Positions 11,105 to 21,799 of a DNA stretch of 64,000 nt are shown here, in pieces (positions within the stretch are counted from its first letter, which is position 1; every line of letters starts with the position of its first letter). The position numbers and the translations under genes were made by a program. The notes beneath the pieces were generated by a model. That model did no database searches. It worked only from the letters and a program-made list of their open reading frames with translations, and had not been told where the DNA came from. This stretch comes from Rattus norvegicus. Taxonomy: Eukaryota > Chordata > Mammalia > Rodentia > Muridae. Where the stretch lies: positions 41,511,725 through 41,575,724 of the forward strand of contig NC_086031.1 in assembly GCF_036323735.1 (NCBI RefSeq), given 5' to 3'.

Positions 11105-11215
11105 ATAGCACTCTACAGATGAAGGCAGGAGGATCAGAAGTTCAAATTCAGCCTTGGCTACATAGTGAGTTTGAGGCCAGCCTGGGCTACCTGACATCCT
11201 GTCTTAGTAGAGCAG
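11105..11215 (+). repeat. B1-like SINE right half
   Basis: GAAGGCAGGAGGATCAGAAG and AGTGAGTTTGAGGCCAGCCT, then CTGTCTTAGTA leading into a simple repeat. Confidence 0.7.
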
Positions 11216-11216
11216 A

Positions 11217-11325
11217 AGCAGCAGCAGCAGCAGCAGCAGTAGGAAGAAGAAGAAGGAGGAGGGGGGGGAGGTGGGGGGGAGGAGGAGGGGGAGGGGAGGA
11301 GGAGGGGGAGGAGGAGGAGGAGAAC
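11217..11325. repeat. (GCA)n followed by purine-only (GGA)n tract
   Basis: About eight GCA units, then roughly 85 bases almost purely of G and A with GGAGGA units. It reads as poly-Ala/Gly on one strand and poly-Leu/Pro on the other, with no gene implied. It probably grew from the tail of the adjoining B1. Confidence 0.9.
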
Positions 11326-11875
11326 TTTGAGCCCACAGTACAGAGGAAAAAAGGGAACTAATTACTGGATAAAAAGAAGGAAGAAGTAAGTGAGTGTCTG
11401 GAGTGTAAGAGCCTTCGGTCTCCTTCCAGAAACCCAGCTTCATTTCTAGAAGGGCATCCCCCAAGGAAGGCTTTGCCTTAGGCACAGCCTTTTCCTATCT
11501 CTCAGAAAAGGTCAGTACTATGCAACGTGTCCTCTGAGCACAACTGACACCTTGGCCAAGTGGCTCCAGTGACCCATAGGCATCCCTCCAGGGCTGGTCT
11601 GCTGGCGTTCCCTCTGAGAAGGATGGGGTAGGGATGGACCATCAGACTCTCCTGAGATACCAGCCACACACTACCGCACCCCACACTCCAACCAGCTGCA
11701 GCTAACTATGCCCCAGCAGGTCCTGTGGCCTCAGCGGCTGCTAGAGTACATAAAGTGTGGAAGACTAACCACCAACTGTCCCATAGATACAGCCATGAGG
11801 AAGTTGTCATCTACAGCAGGGTAAGCCATTTTGATGAGGAGGCCATGTGTGGGTCACCCCCTGAGCCAGTTAGTT

Positions 11876-12262
11876 GGTCGGATGTTTTGTTTTGTCAACT
11901 TGACACCAACTGGGGTCATCTGAGAAGAGGTCTTCAGATTAACCTGTAGGTAAGTGTGGGGGTGGGGGTCGTTTCTAGATTCATGATTAATGTGGGATGG
12001 CCCAGCCCACTGTAGGCATGCTATCCATCCTCAGAAGGTGGTTTGAGGATGTATAAGACAGCAGGATAAGCAGGCCATGAGGAGCAAGCCAGTAAGCAGC
12101 ATCCCTCCATGGCCTCTGCTTCAGTCCCTGCCTCCAGGTTCCTGCTTTGAGTTCCTGCCCTGATCGCCTTCATTGATGGACAGTGACAGAGATGTGCGAG
12201 ATTCAATAAACCTTTCCTCCCCAGGTTGCTTTTGGTCCTATTGTCTATTACAGCTACCAAAA
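11876..12262 (+). repeat. Rodent interspersed repeat, family X (near full length)
   Basis: Begins with the diagnostic TTGTCAACTTGACACCAACT and continues GTGGGATGGCCCAGCCCACT, GCAAGCCAGTAAGCAGCATC, TGCCTCCAGGTTCCTGC, ending TTGCTTTTGGTCCTATTGTC. I recognise it as an abundant rodent repeat but do not assign a database name. Related copies in this window begin near 15898, 19515, 45165, 49320, 51480, 58255, 59275 and 62500. Confidence 0.75.
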
Positions 12263-12564
12263 GCCAACCACACCCCTGTACATAGCCCTCCATCCACCCT
12301 CTGTAAATAAGCCCAATACCGTGCACCACGCAGGACATGGGTGGGCTCGTTACTATGTTCTTTAGTGCCCTACTGGGGTAAAGACATGTTTGCTCACATT
12401 TCCCCAAGAAACATAAGCGTAGTATTCATGATCCTGGGACATAAAGGAGTAAGATGTGAAACCTTGCTTTCATTTCTCGACTGGAAACAGGGTGAGAGGA
12501 AATGGGGTTTTCAGACCATCCCTGCACCCTTGGTGATCCAAGACTAAGAAAAAAAGAGTCATAC

Positions 12565-12706
12565 TTGACCCCGTAGGCAAAGATGGTGAGACCGATCAGG
12601 ACACCGATGCTGCCGTCCAGGTACCAGACTGCTGCATTGTGTTTGAACACTTCCGCACTTAGAAGGATAGAGAAGCCCATCACTCCCCCAACAAGGGAGT
12701 TGAACC
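12565..12706 (-). CDS. Tmem163: Tmem163 penultimate coding exon: fifth-sixth membrane segments
   Basis: On the reverse strand a TTTTGCAG acceptor precedes GG (completing Gly), then 46 codons from FNSLVGGVMGFSILLSAEVF through YLDGSIGVLIGLTIFAYGV, then AA and a GTATGA donor. The length of 142 bases is 2 + 138 + 2, consistent with the phases of both neighbours. The exon encodes two hydrophobic helices joined by a short hydrophilic loop (KHNAAVWYLDG), the final pair of the six-helix transporter. The preceding exon's end plus this start gives ITDGFNSLVGG, which resembles the helix-5 metal-site region of cation diffusion facilitators (inference from family knowledge). An ORF at 12426-12683 covers only part of the exon and reads through the donor. 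Confidence 0.97.
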
Positions 12707-12834
12707 CTGCAAAACAACAAGAGGGATGGCACAGTGATCTGAGGCAGGCATTTCATTGTCTGTACTGTGAGGTCTACAGACCACAGACAAGTACACTAGG
12801 CCTTCATTCTGTAGAAGGAATGTGTGCATGTGCA

Positions 12835-12837
<3 letters not shown>

Positions 12838-12868
<31 letters not shown>
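12838..12868. repeat. (CA)n microsatellite
   Basis: About 15 CA units, some 130 bases upstream of a Tmem163 exon on the gene strand. Confidence 0.95.
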
Positions 12869-12870
<2 letters not shown>

Positions 12871-13189
12871 GTTATTGATCTGTTCATTGAGTTAACCCTC
12901 AATCTAAATACCATTCAAACAGCTGGCTCAGGAGGAATTTGAGGTTCAGTGTCCTTAGTGTAGGAAAACTCCCACCCACTATACCCAGAGAGCAACAAAA
13001 ATGAAGGAAAACCAGAGCCCAAGGGAAAAACTAAATGGAATGGCCCAGCTGCCTTTGCTTCCTCTGCCTGTAGTCTTCCTGCTAGAGATGAGACAGAAGG
13101 CAGACCCCCATCTCCAGAGAAAGGCTGTGCACCTACTCACTCCTCAGACCACAGATTCTCTGAATGAATTGACTTAAGATTTATTTCTA

Positions 13190-13305
13190 TGGGCTAGGGA
13201 CATAGCTCAGATGGTCCTCATTCCCAGTATTGATGCTAAACCAGACATGGCGGCATAGGTCTGTGAGTCTGTGGTCTTGGCATTTCTATAGCAAGAGGGA
13301 ACGTG
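13190..13305 (+). repeat. ID/B4-type SINE fragment
   Basis: GGGCTAGGGACATAGCTCAG, a B-box remnant CATTCCCAGTATTGATGC, and AGACATGGCGGCATAGGTCT. Confidence 0.6.
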
Positions 13306-13939
13306 GAAACAGATAATCCCTTGAACCTACAGGAAGCCCTTCTTGTCTGGGCCTTCCCATGCATGCTGCTTCCCCCTATATACACCCCAGTAGAAGACAC
13401 AGAACCCACATGTTTGCTCTTTACCACACCTGTCTCCTCATCCTTACAGTGTTTCTCTCCACAGTTCTATTCTCTCTGGCATAGATTTCTGTTACTTTTT
13501 ATTTTACCATCTCTCTTCTACTAGAAACCTAAGCTGGGGAAAGAAGCATTGTTCCTTTCCTTGTTGTCTCCCACATCCAAGAACAGGGTGATAATATCCT
13601 TGGAGTAACTAATCAATTATCACAGAAGGTGGAGGAGGGATGGGGGCGTGAGGTGTGACCTTAGCTGGTCCTAGAGAGGTGCCCTCTCCTTGCTGCCTAG
13701 CTCTGAAAAGGAGAGAAGCAGAAGTTCCACATTTAGCCACTAGATGTCCACATAGTTCCACTGAGCCAGCCCTCAACCGGTCAGCACCACGGACAGCCCT
13801 GTGCTGCCGCCAACTCACTGCCTTAGCCTAACCCTTACTGGAGGTGACCTTGGTTTTCCTTGCCTTTCCTGGCTCCTGATGTCTTCTCTTTGACAAACGC
13901 AGGGACTAGAGACTATTTCCAGTCTTCCCTGCCACTTCC

Positions 13940-13941
<2 letters not shown>

Positions 13942-14012
<71 letters not shown>

Positions 14013-14098
14013 TGCATGTGTGGTCATGTCAGACAGACAGACACAAAAAGAGACAGATGGAGAAACAGAGAGACAAAGAGAAACAGAAAGGCAGAGTC

Positions 14099-14131
<33 letters not shown>

Positions 14132-14143
14132 GGCAGGCAGGCA
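13942..14143. repeat. (TG)n followed by (AGAC)n array
   Basis: About 38 TG units (13942-14018), then AGAC units interspersed with AGAG/AAAG, ending in about 11 AGAC/AGGC tetranucleotides (14096-14143). Confidence 0.95.
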
Positions 14144-14764
14144 AGAGAAAATGTCGCCCTCAGCCGTCATCCGTATATCACATTCTACCTTGTTTTCAGA
14201 GTCCAGGTCACTGAACCTGAGTCTGGCTGGCCTGAAGCTCATCCACCTCTGCCTATACTGGCATCACAGGGTTGTATCACTGCTATGTCAAGGTTTTCTC
14301 CAGTTGGATTCTCCAGGTGAATGAAATTCGGGTCCCGAAGGTGCTGGAGCCCCACTACACACACATCAGTCTCCAACAGTCACTTACAGTTGCAGGCTTG
14401 TGCCCTCCCTTCTAACCCCGGGGCTGTTATGAGGGGAGAAAGCCCTATAGTTGGCTTGACAGCACAGAATGGCTGAAGCTGTGTTGACTTGAGAGGCCAC
14501 CGGCCTGACTATAAGGACTATATTGAAATCTGTGTAGTTAATGTAATTAAATCCATGTAGACCATTCTGATAAGGGTTCGCATAGAGGTTTTGGGTGTTT
14601 TAAGTTGGATGGGAATGATCCATCCAATGAGGGTTCCCTGGCTCCTGCAGCCTGTCAGCCTCTACTTGAAACTTGAAACACCAGGGCCACCTCTCACATA
14701 CTTCTGCCTTACTTTCTAGTCACTCCTTCCTCGGGGCTACTTTACTTTATCCTTATACCCCAGA

Positions 14765-14894
14765 CTGTCCTCACACTCTTGTACCCCAGGCTGTCCTCAC
14801 ACTCTTGTACCCCAGGCTGTCCTCACACTCTTGTACCACAGGCTGTCCTCATACTCTTGTAGCCCAGGCTGTCCTCGTACTCACCCAGGATGAC
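14765..14894. repeat. 26-bp minisatellite derived from an antisense B1/B4 SINE
   Basis: Five units beginning CTGTCC at 14765, 14791, 14817, 14843 and 14869, exactly 26 bases apart, of the form CTGTCCTCACACTCTTGTAC plus CCCAGG. The unit resembles the antisense B1 phrase TAGCCCAGGCTGGCCTGGAACTC (shown here only as similar), and ordinary antisense B4 sequence follows. Confidence 0.9.
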
Positions 14895-15025
14895 CTTGAA
14901 CTCATCCTCTGTACTCCTTCAGAGTACTGGGATTCTAGATGAGCGCTACCATGCCCAATTTTCTAGGTACCCAGATCTTCACTCACTTAGACAGGCATTC
15001 TACCAACAGAGCCACACTTCTGACT
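14880..15025 (-). repeat. B4 SINE, antisense
   Basis: AGGATGACCTTGAACTCATC, GTACTGGGATTCTAGATGAG, and the reversed ID-like end GGCATTCTACCAACAGAGCC. The minisatellite at 14765-14894 extends its B1 part. Confidence 0.7.
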
Positions 15026-15196
15026 CTGTCCTGAGGACACACTTGCATAGTCACTGAATATCTAGAGAAATAAACCAACTGGGCCAAGACCAACTGAGCA
15101 TCATGAAGATGCCTGGCAGCTTTCCATGACCCCACCTCCACCAGCTGCTGCCCTTCTTCCCTGAAGACCTGCTTCTTTGCTGTTAAGACACGTAAC

Positions 15197-15198
<2 letters not shown>

Positions 15199-15250
<52 letters not shown>
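15199..15250. repeat. (CA)n microsatellite
   Basis: About 26 uninterrupted CA units. Confidence 0.97.
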
Positions 15251-15446
15251 CAACCCTGTGGAGACAGGTAAGGGGCTGTTGAGCCTAGTATAAGAGGTCT
15301 CTAGAACATTGCTTCCTGTCTCTTTTTGGGAACAAAGATTCTTGGCTCTGCCTCAGCCAGAGGAACAGCCTGCAGGGCATGCATCAAAACGAAGGGAAAA
15401 TTTGGGTGGGATGAGAAGAGAAAGAAGCCCCTCTCCCCAGGCATCT

Positions 15447-15637
15447 GGCTAAAACTTCCTAATGGTGCAACCCTTCCTCATGCTGTGGACCCCCAACCAT
15501 AAAATTATTTTTGCTGCTATTCATCACTGTAATTTTACTACTGTTATGACCATAACATAAATATCTTATATGCAGGATAACGAATATGTGACCCATGTCG
15601 GGTCGTGACCCACAGGTTAAGAACCACTGGGCTAAAG
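15447..15637. mobile_element. URR1-like hAT non-autonomous DNA transposon with one terminus lost
   Basis: Interior phrases CTTCCTAATGGTGCAACCCT, CCCCCAACCATAAAATTATT and TTTACTACTGTTATGACC, with the right terminal repeat AGAACCACTG at 15620-15629, mark this rodent hAT-Charlie family. An 8-base target duplication GGCTAAAG (15630-15637) is matched by GGCTAAAA at 15447-15454. The left terminal repeat (about 14 bases) is missing between the left target copy and CTTCCTAATG. Confidence 0.75.
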
Positions 15638-15897
15638 CCTTTCACCAGCAGAGAAACAAGAATCCCAGTATAATTAAGTTCTCTCCCTTCCTAGCTATGC
15701 CTGGAATTTTCTGGGTATCTCACCAGACACCCCATGATCAGGGAAAGGACACTGAAATACTCAGCACAGTAATGGGGGGGGCGGAGGTGCAGTGAAGCCT
15801 AAACCCAGATCTGAGTATTGAACAGCTCTGAGGTTAAGGGGAATCACTCCTACCAGCACAAAGCACATCAGTCCAGGGAGATGAGGTCATGCCCTGT

Positions 15898-16262
15898 GGT
15901 GGTCCTTGTCAACTTGACACAGTCTAGCATCAGTGGGCAAGGGGGTCTCAATGAGGGATGGTCTGGATCAGGTTGCCCTGTGGGATTGTGGAGAATTGTT
16001 CCTGTTGACTTAGCTCTTGTGGGAAGAATGCCTGAAAGGGAATGGCACCACTCCCTGGATTGGGCACGGAGCTGCAGAGTGTAGAGAAAGCTAGCTCATC
16101 TCTAACAAGCATGTGTGCATTCATTCTCTCTGCCCTTGGTTATGCATGTGTAGTGATAAACTGCTTCGAATTCCTGCCTTGGCTTCCTTGACTGGAGCAT
16201 AAGCCAAATGAACTCTTTCTCCCCCTAGGTTGGCTTTTATCTGGACATTTTATCACAGACAT
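15898..16262 (+). repeat. Rodent interspersed repeat, family X
   Basis: Starts GTGGTCCTTGTCAACTTGAC and ends AGGTTGGCTTTTATCTGGAC and TTTTATCACAGA, in the same orientation as the copy at 11876. The middle has diverged. Confidence 0.7.
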
Positions 16263-16661
16263 CGTCTTTACGATCATGGGCAGGTCTGGGGGACTGTGGA
16301 CTCCACAGACAGGCTTCAGGCTTCCTCACAGTGGAGGTGGGGAGAGCAGAAGGCATACAGAACCAGACCTCTGCAAGCCAGTAGAGCTTGGGAGACTGAC
16401 GGGCCATCTTGGCAATGAATGACTGTGGAACTTCATGTACTGCCCTTACCCCAGAAGCCCAGCATACAGTTTTGACTACCCTGGGACACCTGCCCCAGGC
16501 ACTGGGTGGCGAAACCTGGATGAGGGAGGCACAGAACCCATAGCTTAGAGACAGCAAGATCCCACCAGGCTCTGTGTTCATCTGATTTAAGAACCTGGGC
16601 CACAGCTATGTCCCCCAGAGAAAGACCCAGTCTCAACCTCCGATCCATTTTGTCTGGTGTT

Positions 16662-16830
16662 TTATTTGGTTCTTGAGGCAGGGTCTCATGTAGCCTGCAC
16701 CCACCTGGAACTTACTATGAAACCAAGGATAACCTTGAACTTATGGCCCCCTCCTGCCTCCACCTCCGTAGTGCTGGGATGTCAGGTGTGCACCACTACA
16801 CCCGCATGATGCCCTACTGAGCCTCAACCC
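16662..16830 (-). repeat. B1/B4 SINE, antisense
   Basis: TTGAGGCAGGGTCTCATGTA, GGATAACCTTGAACTTATGG, CCGTAGTGCTGGGATGTCAG and GTGCACCACTACACCCGC. Confidence 0.75.
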
Positions 16831-16894
16831 CCAAGACTTGTACATAAGCACTATAAACTGGGTTATGCTCCCAGCTCTGTCTCTTTCCTTAATA

Positions 16895-17010
16895 AAATAC
16901 AGGCACACACCTGTAATCCCAACTCACAGGAATCTAGGACAGGAGACGAGAAAGTGCAGGGTCAGCCTGAGCTACATGCAAGACTTTGGGTCTCAGGGAA
17001 CCAAAAGGAA
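16895..17010 (+). repeat. B1-like SINE fragment
   Basis: GCACACACCTGTAATCCCAA, GGACAGGAGACGAGAAAGTG and CAGCCTGAGCTACATGCAAG. Confidence 0.65.
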
Positions 17011-17226
17011 CCCGGACATTTCTGCTCTATTTTATTTCGCTTAACTCAGGGTGGTGGACACCAGCTCCAAGTATTATGAAGTAAGCAGTTTGGGGAATAG
17101 GAGTGGGGACAGGTGGATCCCCTCATTGTTGAGTTCATCTGCAAGACGTCAGCATCTAACAGCATCCAGGCGGGGCCTTTCCTGTCTCTGAGCTCATCTC
17201 AAACAATGTATGCCTGAACCACTCAC

Positions 17227-17338
17227 CATCCGTGATGAGAGCTCTGCTTGTCAGGACCTTCCCCAGCATGAACTTCAACACAGCCAGGACGCTGCAAAGG
17301 ATCCCACTTAAAATGGAGACGCTGAACAGGAAATCGTC
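17227..17338 (-). CDS. Tmem163: Tmem163 internal exon: fourth membrane segment and loop
   Basis: On the reverse strand a CTCTTCTAG acceptor is followed in frame by 37 codons (DDFLFSVSILSGILCSVLAV, then LKFMLGKVLTSRALITD), one G, and the donor GTGAGT at 17221-17226. The 112-base length (37 codons + 1) fits the phase-0 end of the exon at 35362-35458 and the GG start of the exon at 12565-12706. It encodes one long hydrophobic helix and the basic segment KFMLGK...SR leading into the DG motif of the next helix. No usable ORF spans it because frame and length are limited by splicing. Confidence 0.97.
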
Positions 17339-18424
17339 CTAGAAGAGAACAGTCCAGATTTTGACACGTTATCTCTTGCTAGAACAATCACCTCAAGACC
17401 CTGAGTCATAACCAACAGCTTTGGGCATGGTGCACATAACCAGTCAGGCAAGCTGCCACCAGGTGGCAGTATAGTTCAAGTGTTACTGGAGTTAAGAAAA
17501 GATTATTAAAAGCAGCCAGACTAATATTTACAAAGCCATTGTGTATTCCCTCCCTTCTTACTATTCCACTAAAACACACAGCAATCATTGATTGTCAACA
17601 GGGTTGGTCTTAGTGCCAAGAACGATGTCTAGGTAGGATTCTACAGATAATTCACAAAACAGCCAATTGAGAATTGTAGGGCCACATCGCTGCCCAAGAA
17701 TCCTTTCCCACAGAACCAACTGGATTGGCCACAGGATCATTTTTAGCCAGAGATACTTAAAATCCTGTGGGCTTTTTTTTTCCATTCACACAATTGAGAT
17801 TTCAAAGATAGTCTTCAAGGTGAGAAAAAATGGTGCCTAAAAATAGTTCACTGTTGACGTGATTTTAACACTGCCTGTAGGTGATGCGTTAACGTTTGCA
17901 AGCAAATGGGTGAGTCACTTGTGCAAAGCTGGTGTCTTCATTGCTATCTCCTGACATCAGGCCCCTCGAGATCTCTTTTGTGCTCCCACGCGCTGCTCCC
18001 CTGAGACACAGCCTCCAGGTTCTCCCGAATTAAAATGCACTTGCCAGCAGAAATCCAATGCGGTAGCAGATATCCACAGAGAAATAAGATCTTCTCAAAG
18101 CATTTTATTAATAAATTTGCTATCCCAGTGACAGACGCAGGGACAAAGGAGACAGCTTGGTTTTCCAGGCCTACGACTGAACTAAACCGTTTAGAAAATC
18201 GCCTCTCTGTTGGACTTGGGGTTTCTGTACAACGTTAGAGCATTGCTTCCACACCCACTAATGGCAGAGGTGGCTCTGAGTGCATGAGCTCACAAATTCC
18301 CGTCCGCTCTTTCATGCAGAAGGGTCAATGAGACCCAGGCCGCCAGCTCTCCTTGAACCTGAGTTGAACCTGGAGGCTCAAAACTAGCAGATATAACATA
18401 GGAAAAGGGAAACTGAGGCTGCTG

Positions 18425-18559
18425 ACATTGTTCAAGGTGATGCTGCTTGCTGCTAGGCCTGTTGATGTGAGCTCAATCCTGGGAACCGGATTGAGCACAA
18501 GCTGTCCTTGGCCCTCCACCCACACTGCAGTGAGTGTATATGCATACTAAAGCACACAT

Positions 18560-18597
<38 letters not shown>

Positions 18598-18660
18598 ATG
18601 CATGTCCAGCTGCACTCATATGAACGCATATAAACCCGCATATGAATACACTGAAATACA
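18425..18660 (+). repeat. B4/RSINE1-type SINE with (CA)n tail
   Basis: CTGTTGATGTGAGCTCAATC, GAACCGGATTGAGCACAAGC and CCTTGGCCCTCCACCCACAC, then about 18 CA units at 18559-18594. Confidence 0.6.
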
Positions 18661-19329
18661 CTGACCTAATAAAACATTTTCAACTTTGTAAATGTTTTCA
18701 AGCAATCAACCACACAGAATTGTCAGCTCTTGATAGTTGCCCACACCGGGACACAGAGAAGTCAGCCATTGCTGAACCAAAAAGCTGATCCTCACAAGAC
18801 ACCAAAGATTTTGGTCCCCTTTCTTGCCTTTCTGACTCCAGAAGAATGAACCCTTAAGCTCCATTGTTGCTAAACATACTAAGATGTTTGGTCAAAAGCT
18901 TGACTCCTTAGTTAGGGCCCGCCCAGCACTCTCAGGAGCTTTGAGCTCCTGCCTGGGATTGGGCCCATCAACGTTGTCAGGGAGAGAGGAGTCTAATCAT
19001 GGGAGAGTCTCATTTACATACCTAGAGTCTAACATAATCTAAACAATCCTTCACAGTTATGCAAGGCAGCTTGTGTCCAATGTGATTCTATGTACCGTCA
19101 CGGTGACAATCAATATGAGCCACCATATACAGTAGTGACCCTCTTAGCAAGAGATCTCAGAAAACTCCCATGTGTGAAGACAGAGCAAGAAGCCATCTAT
19201 TTGCTGGTGTCATGACTTTGGCCTTCCCCACCTACAGAACTATAAAAAAACAAGAATTGCTTGTAGATTGGGACCCTAGTCCATGGAATTCTGTGGGTAC
19301 GGCTCAGATGGTCGAAGACAGTGTCTATC

Positions 19330-19510
19330 CCCTTCAGCCGTTCATTGTGTTGGTTTCAGTTTGGTGTGTTCTATGTATATAGGTATTTCTCTGCATGTGG
19401 ATTTATGAACCATGTGTATGCTGAGTCCTTCCCCCAGAACTGGAGCTGTAAGTCACTATATGGGTACTAGGGGACTGAATCCAGGTCCTGTGGAATTTCT
19501 CCAGCCTCTC
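19330..19510 (-). repeat. B3-like SINE, antisense
   Basis: TGCATGTGGATTTATGAACC, CCAGAACTGGAGCTGTAAGT, GGACTGAATCCAGGTCCTGT, ending TCTCCAGCCTC. Confidence 0.65.
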
Positions 19511-19514
19511 TGCT

Positions 19515-19835
19515 GATTCATTTTTATTGTCAACGTGATGCAACCTAGAGTTGCCAAGGAAGAGAGAACCTCAACTGAGAAACTGCCTGGATGAGATGTG
19601 TGTGTGTGTGTCCATCTGTCTGTCTGTAGATGGAGGAGGAGAGAGAGGGAGGGAGGGAAGGAGGGAGAGGAAGGCCTTCTTCCATGGTTCCTGCTTGAGT
19701 TCCTCCCTTAATTTCACTCAAGCATGGATGTGACGTGGCCCAGAAGTGTGAGATGGAGACCCTCTCCTCCCCTAAGTTGCTTTTGGTCAGAGTGTTTTAT
19801 CTCAATGACAGAAATTAAGCTAGTACAGTGCCTGA
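19515..19835 (+). repeat. Rodent interspersed repeat, family X, with internal simple repeats
   Basis: TTGTCAACGTGATGCAACCT and GAACCTCAACTGAGAAACTG near the start, TTGCTTTTGGTCAGAGTG near the end. A TG/TC and GGGA-rich expansion sits inside. Confidence 0.7.
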
Positions 19836-20084
19836 CCCTTGCTGAAGGACATCTTAGAAACCTCATCAGCTCTCAAATGCCTCTTGCCTTCCAAATCGCA
19901 TGTTCCAGGAGCTGTTGATGAGTGCGTATGAGTGGCGTGTCTCTGTGAAGAGCTAATACTTGACAGATTCTGATTTTCCAACTTCATTGGTCCCAAAGCA
20001 CGAAAAACAACACTTTCCTTGGGCGGATAAACATCTGGTAGAGGAATCCAAGAACCTGGCAAGTCCAGTGGTCTATAGTTTTGG

Positions 20085-20300
20085 CTGGGTGGGAGCTCGG
20101 TCTGCAATGTCTCCACCTTGCAAGCCCTGATTTGCATCCCCAGAACCCACATGAGAAAGCATTGCGATGTGTGCTTGGAATCCCAGTGCTGAAGAGATAG
20201 ACATAGGGGGGGTCCTGGGCTCTCACTGGCCAATCAGCCTAGCCTAACAGGTGAATTGCAGGTTCAGTGAGAGACACAGTCTCAAAAAGAGGTAGCTGAG
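20085..20300 (+). repeat. RSINE1/B4A-type SINE
   Basis: GATTTGCATCCCCAGAACCC, GTGCTTGGAATCCCAGTGCT, CACTGGCCAATCAGCCTAGC, GAGAGACACAGTCTCAAAAA. Confidence 0.75.
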
Positions 20301-20599
20301 GGGGTTTGCAACCCCATAGGAAGAACAACAATTTCACCCAACCAGACACCAGAGCTCCCAGGGACTAAACCATCAACCAAAGAGTACACATGGAGCTACC
20401 ACATGTGTAGCAGAGGATGGGCCTTGTTGGGCATCAGTGGGAGGAGAGGCTCTTGGTCCTGTGAAGGCTTGATGCCCCAGTGTAGGGAATGCCAGGGTGG
20501 GGAGGTGGGTGTGTGGGGAAGCACCCTCATTGAAGGCATGGGTTGGGAGGATGGGATGGGAGTTTCCTATGCTTGGGATCAAAGGCATGCACCATCACT

Positions 20600-20990
20600 G
20601 CTCAGCTGTTTGGGGGTTTTGCTGTCACTGTAAAGACAGGGACTGCAGCAGTCTAAGTGGAAATATCCTCACAGGGTCATGTGTCTGAACGCTCTGGTCC
20701 CTAGCTGGTGATTCTGTTTGGGAGGTTGTGGAATCTTTGCCATGGATCCTTGCTGGAAGAAGTGGATGACCAGAAGGAGGCATTTAGGTTTTATGGCCCT
20801 ACTTTCTGTCTGCCCTCTGCTTCCTGGCTGCAGACACAGTGGGACAGGCTGGCCATCTCACACTCCTGCCACTGTGCCTTTGACATTGTGATGGTCTGTA
20901 TCCCTTCAAACTGTGAGCCCAAATAAATAGCTCCCTTGAGCCATTTCTTATCAGGTGCTTTGTCACAACAAGAAAATAACCAATATAGGG
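20600..20990 (+). repeat. Rodent interspersed repeat, family Y
   Basis: Ends TGAGCCCAAATAAATAGCTC and TTTGTCACAACAAGAAAATAACC, with GGATCCTTGCTGGAAGAAGT inside. The arrangement resembles copies at 31895 and 56445; the family name is not assigned. Confidence 0.55.
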
Positions 20991-20997
20991 TCTCACA

Positions 20998-21175
20998 GTG
21001 TAGCCCAGGCTGGCCCAGAAGTCATAATATAGCCCAGGCTAGATGACAACTCACAATGTAGCCCAGGCTGGCCTGGAACTCACACCATAGCCCAGGCTGC
21101 CTGGAGTTCACAATATAGACCAGACTGCCTGGGGACTCACAGTGTAGCCCAGGATGGCTAGGAACTCACAAGGAT
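20998..21175. repeat. 29-bp minisatellite derived from an antisense B1 SINE
   Basis: Six units of TAGCCCAGGCTGGCCTGG plus AACTCACAATG, with the TAG phrase at 21001, 21030, 21059, 21088, 21116 and 21145 (spacings 29, 29, 29, 28, 29). Units differ by several substitutions, so the expansion is not new. Confidence 0.92.
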
Positions 21176-21547
21176 CTCTCAGCTTGAATTTAAAATGAGT
21201 GCGACTGCAAGCCCAGCTCCTCAAGCACCTAACTACAATCCTCACCTCTAATGGGCTATTCTTATCGGTCGTTACATCCCCACACGCCGCCCCTCACTGG
21301 TTTTACCGGATGGCACTTCTTAGGAACAAATGGACTTTTCCCTTTGAACCTGACTTACAGCAGTGAGTTCCTTGTGAGTGTGGTAGACAGGGATGGCTGC
21401 AGATCATGGCCAGGAAAATGGCCAAAAGAGAATGAACCAGACAGGACCTGTGACTTAGAACTCAGCAAGTCACAGGACTAAGATATCGTGATTGATAATG
21501 TCCTGCCTCCCGAATGTACCTGGTGACTAAGGTTTTCAAGCATTATT

Positions 21548-21700
21548 AGTATTTTATTTTATTTTATTTTATTTTATTTTATTTTATTTTATTTTTCTGA
21601 GACAGGGTTCATTAGCCCAGGCTAGCCACAAACTAGCCCTTGAACTCTAATCTTTTGGCTTCCATCTCTGGGGTTGTGTGTGCCAGGACTGTCAATAGGT
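21548..21700 (-). repeat. Antisense B1 fragment with (AAAAT)n tail
   Basis: Nine TTTTA units (21551-21594), then CTGAGACAGGGTTCATTAGC and CCAGGCTAGCCACAAACTAG. The array is the expanded A-tail of the SINE. Confidence 0.8.
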
Positions 21701-21799
21701 GCCATCCTGTATGTTTTCTTATTGAGGCATAATAAATGCACACATAATACAAAGATTGCAGGGCTTGTAATTGGCGCTTGCTGCCACACCTGACCCTCT

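Larger units (their letters stand above)
9476..12564 (-). other. Tmem163: Tmem163 last intron
   Basis: Bounded by a donor GTATGA (12559-12564) and an acceptor TCCTGCAG. The content is mostly repeats, listed separately. Stretches 10575-10780, 11330-11860 and 12265-12555 look unique and show no further exon. Confidence 0.9.
12707..17226 (-). other. Tmem163: Tmem163 intron between the 12565 and 17227 exons
   Basis: Bounded by donor GTGAGT (17221-17226) and acceptor TTTTGCAG. It holds SINEs, dinucleotide arrays and a URR1-like element, listed separately. Stretches 12900-13180, 13310-13930, 14300-14660, 15255-15440 and 16265-16650 look unique and hold nothing I recognise. Confidence 0.9.

Noticed and set aside
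20998..21175. CRISPR-like evenly spaced repeats
   Set aside because: The 29-base period reflects a minisatellite with no spacers. The units are contiguous and derived from a B1 SINE, in a mammalian genome.
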